Shown piece by piece: positions 46,545-58,215 of a stretch of DNA of 64,000 nt. The stretch is from positions 3,505,768-3,569,767 of the forward strand of contig JAJUBI010000007.1 of NCBI GenBank assembly GCA_022419385.1, read 5' to 3'. The notes under the pieces are model-generated. The model worked only from the letters and a program-made list of their open reading frames with translations. It was not told the DNA's origin and did no database searches. Position 1 is the first letter of the stretch. Every line of letters starts with the position of its first letter. This DNA is from Paraconiothyrium sp. Pb-2020 (taxonomy: Eukaryota; Ascomycota; Dothideomycetes; Pleosporales; Didymosphaeriaceae). Made by a program: the position numbers and the translations under genes.

Positions 46545-48378
46545 TATTACACACTTCACGGTGATCAAAGAATGTCAACGATCGAAAAGATACGAGAAAG
46601 ACCTTAAGTCCTTACCCTGTAGCCTTATATCGCTCCCTCAAGGTTCTCCGAGGCGGATCCCTCCGAGCGGAGAGTGGCTCTTGGCCTTGGCGCTTCCTGG
46701 GCATGTACCTTGGCTTCCGACACAGTTGCCTATATAGGACAAGAGTACTTGATTGCCGATAGGAACTGGCCATTCAGGTGTACACGTGCTGAGGCTGGGG
46801 TGCAGTGCATGGACGCGTACCTGGACGCCGGATATGAAGCTCTGGAATTGTCGGGTACTCCGAGGAACGGGTTCGTGTTGACTTACACGTGGGGAGCTGA
46901 CATGGGGACTGTGGATTGACTAAGAACGGATTACGCTGTGTAGAAAAAGGACGCGGGATGTTTGAATGTACGGGTGTGGTGGGCAAGGTGCCGCAACATT
47001 CTAAGATAGTGGGCCACAACGCAGAGCATTTGAATGACGAGATAGTGAGCTAGGCAGGACCGTAATCAGATACACACGATGAAGTTGCCCTGGCCTGCTT
47101 GATCGTTGGATGAGCTCCATTCTAATCGCGATTTTTCGGACACGGCCAAATGGGTCAAATTCGCGTCTCACCGGTCGATACCAATGTATCGTGCACATGG
47201 CGTAATTGCTAGCGATATCAAGTTCTGTTATTGTGATTGAGGCATACGCTACATCGGCAGTGTAAATTCATGAGATCTGTATGCGCTTACCATGATCGTC
47301 GCGGGAGCGCTGTGAAGGAAGTCCCTTCAATAACGCGACATAATGTCACGGATGTGTTCGCTTGACTACTGTGGACGGTCATAAGATCTTTATCAAGTAT
47401 TTCCTGAAGCACGTACTCAGCTCGATTGTTCAATCATCGATACCACAGCAATTTACATTCAGTAAAAACAGAATCAGTGCTGTATTAAATCTCTTATAAT
47501 CATTTCGAGCTTTGTTCCTTCGCCTCGTGCCATTTGTTTGCGAGACAGGGGGATAATGCGTGAGGAGATTATCAGCCTGGACAAACATCCTCAGCACATG
47601 TATATGTTTTCTTCACTTCGTTTTGGTTCATAAGTCGCCTTGAAGTCCATTAACGACCATGCCAAAGCGTAGGTCAAATTCTAACTTGAGCTGTCTTAGA
47701 GTCTTCATCCTTCAGCGTCCTTCAGGGGCTAAGATCGTCACGCTTAGGCAGAACCACAGGTCATATCGATTGTTGGATCCCATACTAATAGCATAGTACA
47801 TAGCAGCTACACGATGGGAGCATTTCATGGGCTTTACGTGCACAATGTTTGATCGACTCTCCTGACAGGATACGTAAGTACATGTATGACACCAGGGACA
47901 GCGCTACGTTAAGCAACAACACCCTTACCACTCATGTGTATAAATATCGTTCTGTATCTCCTGTAGAAAAGTTGATTAGTGTCTTCATACTTTTTCAACT
48001 TTTCAGAACCGAACCCGACACACTTTCACACTCACCATCACCAGCCCCGCCTCGACGTCACAGTCGCACCCGCGCCTTCTTCAACCGCGTCATTTTCGCG
48101 TGGAACGGTTAGCCGCGCACCAGCCCGTCACCAGAGATTGAAAACCCGTCCGCCTCTCTTCCTCGAAAGTTCTTCACGACCGCGCCCGACCTTCGAATCC
48201 ACCACCCGCCAGTGCTTCGACGCCGCATCTGCGACAGCGACGTGCCAGATATAGTCTTGACAAGCAAGCCACAAGCATATTCTTGTTCTTCTAGGATTCT
48301 CGCCATTCTCACTTTGTTACATACACCCTTTCCAGTGTCTTCGTGTACAGGCTCATCCCAAAGGTCGCCTTACAAACG
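46545..48378. other. divergent intergenic region, 1.8 kb
   Basis: Upstream regions of the minus-strand 5'-nucleotidase and the plus-strand CCCH gene. The part near 48000-48250 is C-rich and may be a 5' leader of the CCCH gene. No gene or RNA recognised. Confidence 0.5.
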
Positions 48379-51117
48379 ATGGCTTCTTTCCATTGTTTTC
48401 TCGAACAAGCTGGGAATGTCGTGAAAGGAGAAACGCGTAAGCGCGCATCGGATATCGAAGATGACGATGATCGGGCGGATATCAAGGTTCCCCGTTCGGT
48501 AAGTTAATATTCTGCAAGAGCTTTCATAGTTACATTACGCTGACAACTATTACAGACTAACACGAGGTTTCCCGGGCACCATTCGACTGCGAAGCCCACG
48601 GAGAGTCCACACTCATTTTCAGTAGCTGAGCAGGCGTTAACACCTGCGCCTGCTGCCGGTCGGACTCGGAAGAATGCTCCACCTCACCGTGGTCCGTCTA
48701 CCCCACCTGCACCTCGCTCTGCTGCCAGCCGCCAAGATTTCAAGACCCCTACGAGGAACGTGTTCACGGAGTATCATAGTACGCTCCCAAAACTTCCTCC
48801 AACCCCTCCCGAGACGCCGCCTGAATCTTCGACTGTCTACAACCCGAGTCCGAGCCGGGGTAGCAGCCTGATAGAACGGTTGAATAACCCGAACGTCACT
48901 CCTAAGCTGGAGTTCACCGAAGAGTGTGTGAGATTGGGTCGGATGCCCAAGCAAAGGAATGAGTCGTATATCGAGAACAGGCGACTTCAAGACGATTGTG
49001 AGCGGCTCCAGAAGGAGCTCATGGAGCAAAAGAAGCGCCACCAGAAGGAGATTGCTGAGCAGGAAAAGCGCCACCGGAAGGCACTTGCCGAGCAGCAAGA
49101 GCGCTTACTGACGGAACGCGACTCAGAGCAGGCAGAGTACAGCCAGCAGAAGCTCGAAGCTGCTGAGAAGGAAATTACCATGGAGCGACGGGCAAAGGAG
49201 GACCTTCAGAAGGAGCTTACTTCGAAGTGTATTGCCACCAAGGACCTGGAAGAAAACCTCGCCACTGTCCAACAAGAGAAGCAAAACTTGAACAAAGAGC
49301 ATACACAGCAGGTTCAAAATCTCTCGGCCAAGCATCAGACAGCCCAGAAGGAGAAGCAGGGTTTATCGAAGGAGCTTGCTGTGGAGCGTAAGGAGAAGCA
49401 GGATCTTTCGCAGACGCTAGCGACCGAGCGTCAGGAGAAGCAGAACCTCTCGAAGAAGCTTGCTACCGAGAAAGAAAAGGGCCGGAACCATGACCAACAG
49501 CTCCAGAAAGCCATGAAGGAGCGAGACGAGATTGAAAAGCGAACAATTGAATTGGCCAAGCGTCATGTTCTGATCGGTCTGTTTCGCATCTACTCAGAAG
49601 ACACGGAGATCAGTCTTTTCACGTTGGAGAATGTCGATCCCTCGCTTCACCAGAATTTCCTCGATCTGATCGATGGACGTATATCCTACCAGGAGCTCAA
49701 GATTCAGGTCCAGGAGTACTACGAGGGGCATCCTGAGGAGCAAGCCAAGATTTTTGGTGATGGGAACGGCGCTGTCACAATGGGTAACAGCCAAAGTCAA
49801 GGGACTCAAACCAAGTCCGATCCGTTTCAAGGCTCTGTACATGGTGCTGGCTCCTTGGGCCAGCCTTCTCAAGGCCCACAATCTGTGATCCAAAATCCTT
49901 TCGGCCCAGGATCACGCGCTTCGGGTTCCATCCCGCAACAGCCTTCACCGATTGGCGTTCCAGCATCTCACGCTCCAGGATCCATAACACAGTCCTCTTC
50001 TCAAATGGAAGGTGTGGTCTCAGCTGAGGCACCTTTCCCGCCCAGCTCCATGGGAGTCGTCGAGACACCAGACCAGCATAAGATCTGTTCATTCATCCTT
50101 CGTCCCGGTGGCTGCAAGAAAATTGGGCAATGCAACTTTAGTCATCCTGGTGATGTGGGATGCCCTATACCGGTAGAGGCGGTCAACAACCTGCACGAAG
50201 CGCTCTCTAAGAAACACTCTAGCACGGCTGAGTATATCAGTTCTTCCTACAAGGCTGTCGTCGGGCTCATTAAGAATGCTTTGCAAGCATCCTTGAACCG
50301 CGCCAATAGGATCATCTTCCTGAAGATGATGCAGTACCACATCGAGGAAAAGCTCTGTAAGACGATCGAGGCAGCTTCGCCAGATGTAATCTGCGACTCA
50401 AAACTTCCAGCAGACGAGCTGGTTGACATCGCCTCAGCCCTGGATGAGTGGTTCGGCAAGGAGTTCCGCATGCCAGAGGAGATGGGGACAATTCCCGGCT
50501 CATTACGCAAGATCGCTTCGTGTATTGCGGGAGATAGTCCCGCTCCTGTTTTCCAGCAAGTTCACGACGGCATCCCTCGTGAAACGGCAAGTGTACAGTC
50601 TTCGCGCCCGCAGCGAAACCCGCAGCAGTCACGTTTTGCCAACTCAAGCAATCAACACTTTAGCCACCGTCCAGGATCCTCGGCCCCTTCAGGTAATGCG
50701 ACTGTGCCGGGCCCTGCCTCGAAGCTTCTCCAAGACCTGAACGGTATCCTCGGCATTGATAATGAGAACCATTCTTCCTCCCGTCATGCTAGTAGGTCTC
50801 GACGCCCTGGCAATCCTGCCCATGGTAGCTCCAGCAATTTCCCGCCTCGACACCAGCTGTCCTTGCTGAATCGTAACCCTTTTGGAAGTAGTGGTGGTGC
50901 TCACCCCCCTCGTATTGTGTCCAATCACAATGAGCACTCCGCTTTGGGTAGGGTCAATGGCCCACGTGTCGATACGCACGTCCACCGGCAACCTCCACGA
51001 GGGCCTCGGTTGCAGTGGATTCCTGCCCCATCGGCGAACAACTCCCATGCCCAGGCTCGCCAGAACAACGCTACTCATAGACGAAATGTGAATTCGGTGC
51101 GTTATGCTCCCTTTTGA
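48379..51117 (+). CDS. CCCH zinc-finger protein with long coiled coil
   Basis: Not a named family to me. Exons 48379-48498 and 48556-51117 are joined in phase 0 over a 57-nt intron, giving 893 residues. The order of parts is: an acidic/basic start (KRASDIEDDDDRADIKVPRS); a Pro/Ser/Thr-rich linker (LPKLPPTPPETPPES); a long charged coiled coil from about residue 183 to 375, with repeated E-K-Q-x-L-S units such as KEKQGLSKELAVERKEKQDL; a globular segment; then a Gln/Ser/Pro-rich linker. One CCCH finger follows, spacing C-x8-C-x5-C-x3-H (Cys551, Cys560, Cys566, His570). A helical domain (about 590-690) and a disordered Arg/Asn/Pro-rich tail come last. A single CCCH finger suggests RNA binding or a nuclear role; the coiled coil suggests self-association. 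Function is otherwise unknown. Confidence 0.82.
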
Positions 51118-52708
51118 GTGAAAGTATGTAGACGTACTGACGTGAACAACAGAGCCAGCCGCGTGTTCACGTTCTCCCAGACTAAGCTCTGTCGGATTTA
51201 CAATTAATCAAATCATTCTCCATGCGCACTTCTGGTAGGAATTCTTTTGGGTGCTTGTGTAGCATGTATTTGCTTTTTTCTTTCTTTCCCTTTCGATTGT
51301 ACCGTTGTTTTGTTTACAGACTTCTCGCCCTGGATGATTGTCCAGGACTACCCAGGATTACCACCAAGGACGGCAACCAGGATGATACACGGAATACCAA
51401 TAAGAACGCTGATCAGGAGCCCACATCAAGAGCCCAAGCCGGGAGCTCATGCCGGAAGCCTTCAGCAGGATCTGAGTAACATTCTACCGAGACTCATTGA
51501 GGAGAGAGTGCACGCTCGAAACTTTGGGTTGGTGCTTGAAAGCTAGGGGGGAACGCCTATGCTTGAGAGTTGCCGTTCGGTGGATGTGAAACTCTGTGAT
51601 TCTGTTCATGTCCTCTTCCAGATGCCTTTCCTCCTTCGCCTTGCCACGCCAGGACCAGCACCATGTAAGACCCCGTTACATAAAGGGGCATTCGTGTCTG
51701 GAACCGCGTGAGCAGTCAAGGCGGAAAGATCGTCCTTGGGATCCCGTTGTTACCATCCATTCCTTGGTTACAGGCCACATCACGCCTGTCATACAGCCAC
51801 GGGAACACTTGGTTATAATCCGAATGCTACCTGGCTCCTTCGTCAAAGCACCTAGCTCCTCCAGTAAAACACTCGGCTCTGGCCCCTACCCACACTCCTT
51901 ACCAATCAAATACCTTCCTCCTGCTCGCTTAGTCTGGACCAGCTCGCTACAAGACCCCGATACATGCAGCGGCATTCGCGTCTGGGACCGCTTGGCCAGT
52001 CAAGTTAGAAGGCCCTGTTTGCTGTTCGCGTTGCCACCTACGTGAACCTTGGCTCCGATGACAACAGATCCTACGGGCGGGAAGTCTGGTTAGGTTACAT
52101 TCTATAAGTCTTGCGTTCTGCGTTGTTCTGCGTTCTGCTGTAGTGTTCGGCCTCTTGAAAAGAGATTGGCCTTTAGTCGTATAAGCGAATGGAGAATGCA
52201 ATATCAATCGCTGTTCAATGCGTGAATATGATAGAGGGTGATTCGAGTGGAGTAGAACTATCCAGTGGGCGAACTTCGTGTCTCTCTATTGCCCGTTGCG
52301 ACTGATCCTGAACCCGAGGAACTTCCTCATCAGTAACGCCACGCGCTTTTCACCAATCCCAAATGACTCACTTCAAACTTTTCACGCGTGCGGTACAGTC
52401 TTTCGGCGACCTTGACCCAGATCTCCGATCTGCAAACCATAGTTGTCGCAATCGCACGTTGCAATATCGTACAGGCAAAATGTGGGGCGGTCGGGCATAG
52501 TTTTTTGAGCGCGTCGGCCAACATGCCCACTCGCCGATCGCCAATGTTCACAAGCCAGCAACGCAAAAGATGTATATAGCGTATATATTTCCCTGATAAT
52601 TGCTTCTTACAGTACTGCATCTCGAGTCAGGAACAGCACCCACATTATAGTGCACCGTATGCACACAATAGCACCATCTGTGCTCCCCCTTTTAACATCG
52701 CGTCCAAC
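51118..52708. other. intergenic region between CCCH and MFS genes
   Basis: About 1.6 kb with no supported gene. It holds two diverged copies of a 69-bp sequence (51652-51720 and 51936-52004). The last 100 bp is the MFS promoter. Confidence 0.5.
51652..52004 (+). repeat. 69-bp diverged direct repeat, two copies
   Basis: Copy one is 51652-51720 and copy two 51936-52004, in the same orientation and of equal length. By hand alignment about 55 of 69 positions match, with shared blocks GGACCAGC, AAGACCCCG, GGCATTCG, GTCTGG and CAGTCAAG. Changes are mixed transitions and transversions. It is not inside a recognised gene and could be an old mobile-element scrap or a duplicated coding piece. Confidence 0.7.
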
Positions 52709-54421
52709 ATGTCATCCACCGGAAAGGACGTCGAAGCCAATCCCATGAGCGAGCCCATGGCAGCTGAAGCAGCAGTTTCCCAACCTCATGATGAGACGGA
52801 AAGTCCCGCTACTTCTACCATCAGTTCCAACAGCCTCTCGAAAGTCGAAACCAATGCTTCGGCCCTATACAACAGCCTTCCCATGTGGCGCAAGTGTATG
52901 ATCGTCTTTGTCACAAGTTGGGCGACTCTCGCAGCGTGTTTCTCTTCAACATCGTTGCTGAGCGCCAGCACTGAGATTGCGTCGGACCTGGGAGGCACAA
53001 AGGAAGCTGTTAGTCTGTCTACGGGAGGAGTTTTGCTTGCGTTGGGATGCAGTCCGTTGTTCTGGAGTCCTGTTGCCGCGGTATGTCGTCTCATACTCTG
53101 ATGTTGGAATCAATTACTGACATGAGAGATGCAGATCATTGGCCGTCGAGCCACTTATAATATCTGCCTCCTCGTACTTTTCGGGTTCACTATCGGCGCG
53201 GCCCTCGCACCGAACATGCGCGTCTTCATCGCAATGCGCGTGCTGTCGGGTCTTCAAGGCTGCTACTTCCATGTAGCGGGGCAGACTATCCTCGCTGAAT
53301 ACTTCCCGCCTGTTCAACGTGGCACCGCTACGGGGTTCTTCCTTGCGGGTACGGTGCTGGGTCCGCCTCTCGGGCCTTTAGTCGCGGGTATAATGATGAC
53401 CTATTCGAGCTGGAGGAGCGTACTATGGCTGCAGGTTGCGATGGTTGGGCTTGCGTTCATACTCGCGGTAGCGTTCGTGCCGCCTAGTAGGCTGGACAAG
53501 CCGGGGCGATTTACACTGAATCTGAAGGGCATGGAGGCTGCGAAGCAGTTCAGCCCGCTGCCTATCTTCCAGCAGATGAGGTATCGAAATATTATCTTTA
53601 CGGTAAGTCTCTCCTGCGACAGGGTCCATCCTTTGGAACACCGATGCTGACGATTCGAATCAGCATTTGAGCTGCGGCTTCTTGAGCTGGACGCAATACT
53701 CTATCCTCGCATCTCCTCGGCACATTCTCGTCGAGCGCTTTGGCTTGACATCGCCACTTTCTTCTGGTCTCTTTTACATTGCACCCGCGACGGGCTTTCT
53801 TGTCGGTACCGTCATTGGTGGGCGATATTCCGACATGACAGTGCGCAAGTTCATCAAGCTACGTGGAGAAAGACTGCCCCAAGATCGTCTGAACAGCGGC
53901 ATGTGGTCGTTCTTTCTTGTGATACCCGTGGCGTCCCTAATATATGGGTGGGGTCTGCAATATTGCAACAGCTGTGAAGCGGTCAAAGGAGGTTTGGCTT
54001 TGCCCATCGTGACAGCCTTCTTGGCTGCTGCTGGGTTGCTTGCTGCGTTCGCGAGCTTGAACACATATTGCGCTGGTGTGTCTGATCTATCGAAACTGGT
54101 AGCATAGAACTAACAATCACTATAGAGGCGATACCCCAAAAACGGAGAGAAGTTATCGCTGGGAAGTATCTTGTGCAATACACATTCTCTGCTTTTGCGA
54201 GCGCTTGCACCGTTCCGCTTATGGAGGTCATTGGAATCGGACCCACAGCGACGATAGGCGCTGTATTAACTCTTCTTGCTGGGTGCCTTACCTTTGCAAC
54301 GGCACACCATGACGTGGAGAGACATGAGGAAAAAGGAGTAAAGAAGGCCAACAACTGGCTGAAGATGGCGATGAAGAAAAGGGAGCTTCTGCCGACCAAC
54401 AAAGTCTTCCCGATTGCGTAA
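52709..54421 (+). CDS. MFS transporter, drug:H+ antiporter-like
   Basis: A 12-helix major facilitator of the proton-antiporter type, probably exporting a small molecule at the plasma membrane. Exons 52709-53080, 53135-53602, 53664-54075 and 54126-54421 give 515 residues with conserved sequence at each junction. After a soluble Ser/Thr/Glu-rich N-terminus come WRKCMIVFVTSWATLAACFS, IIGRRATYNICLLVLFGFTI (motif A-like), MRVLSGLQGCYFHVAGQTIL, and GTVLGPPLGPLVAG, which fits the antiporter motif C. The C-terminal half has YIAPATGFLVGTVIGGRYSD and ends with NTYCAEAIPQKRREVIAGKY. It is convergent with the Zn2Cys6 gene (only 53 bp between stops) and may export the product of the A-T-C enzyme; that link is inference. 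Confidence 0.92.
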
Positions 54422-54474
54422 ACTATAGGGTGCATTTATTTGAGATACCCAAAATCGATTGTCGTTTTCTTAAT

Positions 54475-57089
54475 TCATACCTGGGTGGGTGCCACCCACT
54501 CCTCGCCCCAGATATCAGGCCAGTATGGCGTTTGAAGGCCATAAAAGGACGGATTGTCGAGAGCCTGCATGTCCAGATTTGTCTCTGCAAGAAAACCCTG
54601 AAAGGAGGGATCGGCAAGCGCCATGCCAGCCGTCATACCCGTGCCGGCGAAGGCGCTCATAGACGGCTGTTGCAGTTCTACGGGCGTTCCCAAAGTTGAT
54701 TGTGGCAGAGCTCCGTTGCGGGCTGCGGCCATGCTTTGTTGCATTGCATCGATATGTTGGCAAAATTCTTTCGCACCAAAACTACCACTTTGTGCTAGCT
54801 GTTTTAACAGTTCAACAGCATTGTCGAAGTTTTCGCCGTCGCTTTTGCTCTGGGGTGTGTGTAATAGACTATTCACCGCTAGGATGGTAGCCGCAGAGAA
54901 TAGATATTGCGTGTTGAAGTAGTCGAACGTAGCAAATGTGCCATGAATCCAGGCATCTGTGATTATTCGATACGAGTGGCGAGCACATTGGATACACGTC
55001 TCCGCTAACGTGCGAGCGCTGTCTGATAAAGTTGGTATAGGGCTGGGAGGGGGGTCGGTGCGCGATTGCTGGTGGATCCGAAGTGCATGTAGCAGGATTG
55101 GACGGGTCGCTAGAATTACACCCTATCGATATCAGTACTAGCTTTTATACTCTATTGTAGACATACTTGATTTAACCGGAGGTGAAGATACACAATGTGA
55201 TGTCGCTGTAATGAGGAAGAACCGTCGTTTTTCAGATGAAACTTTGGTGGTAAAGTATCCATCCACTTTGTAAACTCTTTGAGCACCGACTGTACTCGCT
55301 GCGAGAAAGGGCTATGGAACTTTCTTCGGCCATAGATTTCTCTTGTGCATTTGGCCGCAATGCGAGATATCTCGATACTACGAAGCGAGTAGTCGACATC
55401 GTCAAAATCCTCGTCCGTATCGTCAATACCGTCGCTACTAGGAGGATCCACGAAGACATCGTCATCATCGATCGACATCGGTAGGCCTAGCTTGGATGCA
55501 CAAGACCGGTCCAGCACGTAAGCCGACCACCACAGTCTGACGCGGTGTTCTCGCGCTCGACGATTGTGGAATTGATGCTCCGGGACATTCAACTGCATAC
55601 CCATGACAAGGCAGTTCCGTACAGCAGAGCTAGCGAGTACGTAAGCTGAATGACGCCGGTTAAGGATAAATGAATATAAAGTCTGAAGGATCCAGTTAGC
55701 CTTTGTCTAACAACACACGTAAGGGGTTGTTGATCAAAGGACATCATGTCCCAATCCACGACAACACAGGGCACAACCCCTCGACACGCGACCGCAAACC
55801 ACTCACAAGAAGAAGTGCGATCTCGACCGAATCGACTTGAGGACGTTCAGCCGGAATACTGACCATCCTCCTGGCCTGTACAAAATAAAGCAGACCAGGA
55901 AATGTCGACCCTTGGTCTGCGCTCCGGGCTGAATAGGCCTCCCCTAAAGCGAAAAGAGCTAGGAGTTTAGCAATCTTTAGCCTTTCGCATTTCCCTTCGA
56001 GTTTAATAGCCTCCTCTAGGCCTTCGAGGACCACACTTTTGCGCACAATATGATAGTAGCGGCATATGGTGTTCAGAGAAACCTTGACTAGGAATCGAGC
56101 ACGTGCTGGTGTCGGCCACTGGCGGTCAGTCTCCGCGAGGAGCGTCAGTGGCTCATCTTTGATGAAGCTTGTCCTCGGCACATGGTTAGTGCAAACTGTT
56201 CCTACTGTCTGGCGGAATCTGGTGGAAAAGGCCGCGTCGGAAGCTTCTCCCACGTGGATTGGTGATTCTTGCGCTGACATAGGGTGGAACCTTTTTGTTA
56301 GGACATCATGTCAGTCGAATCAAATTCAGTCGGTAACAGGTAGGTACGGACCATGCTCGCTCCTCTATCAAAGGGTTTTGTGTTGCCTCTTGGTTCTCTG
56401 CATTTTGTCCAACCACAACTGGTGGCGAAGTGGTACGCCGAGGCTCCGGTGTGGACGCAGTGCTCGCCCTTGTGCTACTCCGAAGCAGCTCATTCTCTCT
56501 TAAGAGGTCTTCAACGTACCTACAGGCAGGAAGTCAGCTGGGCCTGGGCATGTGTCACAGTCTTCTATGTAAGCACCTAAGGATTCGACTAAGCAACTAT
56601 TCCTGGTGCGTCTATCCCAAGTTGGATCATGCGCCTAAGTTAGGAGTGTTATGTAGTCTAGCCGTATAACAATTCGTGCAGCATGTCTTGCAATAGGCAT
56701 CTACATCAAAAAAATGTATGAATCCATGATAATCATGCGTATCTCAGATATCTGCTACGAACGAAATAGACTTACTGTTGACTCAGCTTCACTTTGCGAT
56801 CTCGCGATGGGTAGACACATTCGGCAGGGGGGCTGGTTTCACTGCATCTTGTGCACGGATTCCCTCCCGAGCATTTCTGTCTCCGTGAATGACACCTCTC
56901 ACAACTATTTTCACATGTATTAGCAGTCTCAATCAATGTGCCTTGTTGTAGTCCATCAGGGCAAGACGGGCTACAAATCGACACGCCGATCTTAGCGCTG
57001 GAAACGACTTACGCTATGGATCTTGTGCCCTTCTTCTGGATTCTCGCGCGATCCGGTGTGGACGCCGGAGCGGGCATAGCTGTAGACAT
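54475..57089 (-). CDS. Zn2Cys6 transcription factor with fungal_trans domain
   Basis: A nuclear zinc-cluster regulator of 673 residues from six minus-strand exons: 57013-57089, 56776-56904, 56352-56519, 55807-56290, 55167-55682 and 54475-55122. The first exon (MSTAMPAPASTPDRARIQKK) joins to ACERCHSRRQKCSGGNPCTR, completing C-x2-C-x6-C-x5-C-x2-C-x8-C. Next is a short leucine-rich coiled coil (YVEDLLRENELLRSS), then the fungal-specific transcription factor domain with its hallmark RLWWSAYVLDRSCASKLGLP, and an acidic loop (DGIDDTDEDFDDVDY). The C-terminus is rich in Ala, Met, Ser and Gln. The introns include one of 256 nt and one of only 44 nt. The gene is divergent from the A-T-C synthetase gene, with 1.1 kb between the two starts, the usual layout of a pathway-specific regulator. 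Confidence 0.9.
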
Positions 57090-58215
57090 GCTGCGTATTG
57101 ATGTTGATACGTCCGAAGCGAGGTGAAGCTTTCGGCGAAGATTTCGCGATGCCGACCGATGACGTCATCCACTTGCTAGCGTCTTTGTACGAATTTTCCC
57201 TACACCACCTCCATGGAGAGACGCTTTCTTCCATGTAAAGCTCCGTCTAAATACTCATTGCCTCGTATAGCTGTAGATCACCGAGGCACGCTCTTTCTTT
57301 CAGTCACACAATGGGACTCCCCACCGTTAAATTGTCATAATTGTCCTACTTCACAGCAGTACCCACCGTATAAAAAGGTACTTGCCGAATAAACGACTTG
57401 CGATTCTAAACGTCTAGTTCGACTTGAATACTCGGCATTTATGAGTCGTGTTCCGCGACACGTAGCTCCCTAGGTTGTGCATCTAGTTTTGCGATGGACG
57501 ATGGAATGTCCATTATAGGATTGGCATGCCACTAAGATGTTTCCATCTCAACCATGTCTTTCCCCACATGGTACTACATCTCAACAAGCTTTTTTGACTC
57601 CGGTGCATCGGAGACCCTAGTTTGCACTGCGCATATTCCCGTTCCCTCGATGCGCTGATACTTCAGCATATCGCCACATTAATTCTCACAACGCGTACGA
57701 ACCAGCAAAACTACATCATGTACAGCATGAGAGGTATGAAAGCACACGCTACGGGTCATACTTTGTGCTTAGTCAGAATATAGCGTCCTCGAACAAGAAC
57801 GTCAAGCTTGCTGTCTCCGGTCTAGGCGCACACTGCAGCATATGCAGGGAACGCCATATATTAACCTCGATAACAGGTGGTTTCGTCCAATCAAGGAGGC
57901 GTCCCACTGTTGACGTTACGGAAGCTTGTGGCTGGGAAGCCGATCATGCTGAAGATAGTAAACGAACGTACCATTCCGCGCTATCCAGCGCGATCCACCC
58001 AAGCGCTTATTGGCGCTCGCATTTCGGTCAAGCTGTCTAGTGCTCGCTTCACAGTGCCTGTGCGGCCCCGGTGAGAATGAAGATGACTCGTGGTGTTAGT
58101 GATGACTTGCTCATGGGGGCCTGGTTGTAAGACGATATAACTCGAGACGCCGGCTAAAACCCACGCGGTATATTCCCTCCGAATATCTCACCTCCTACCG
58201 GCGCGTCTCGACGAT
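57090..58215. promoter_or_regulatory. divergent promoter between regulator and A-T-C enzyme
   Basis: 1.1 kb between two divergent ATGs. Just before the enzyme start lie two inverted arms, CGAGACGCCGG (58143-58153) and CCGGCGCGTCTCG (58198-58210), separated by 44 bp that include a GGTATATTCC stretch. CGG triplets in inverted order fit targets of Zn2Cys6 dimers; a 5'-leader hairpin is the alternative. No gene is supported in between. Confidence 0.4.
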
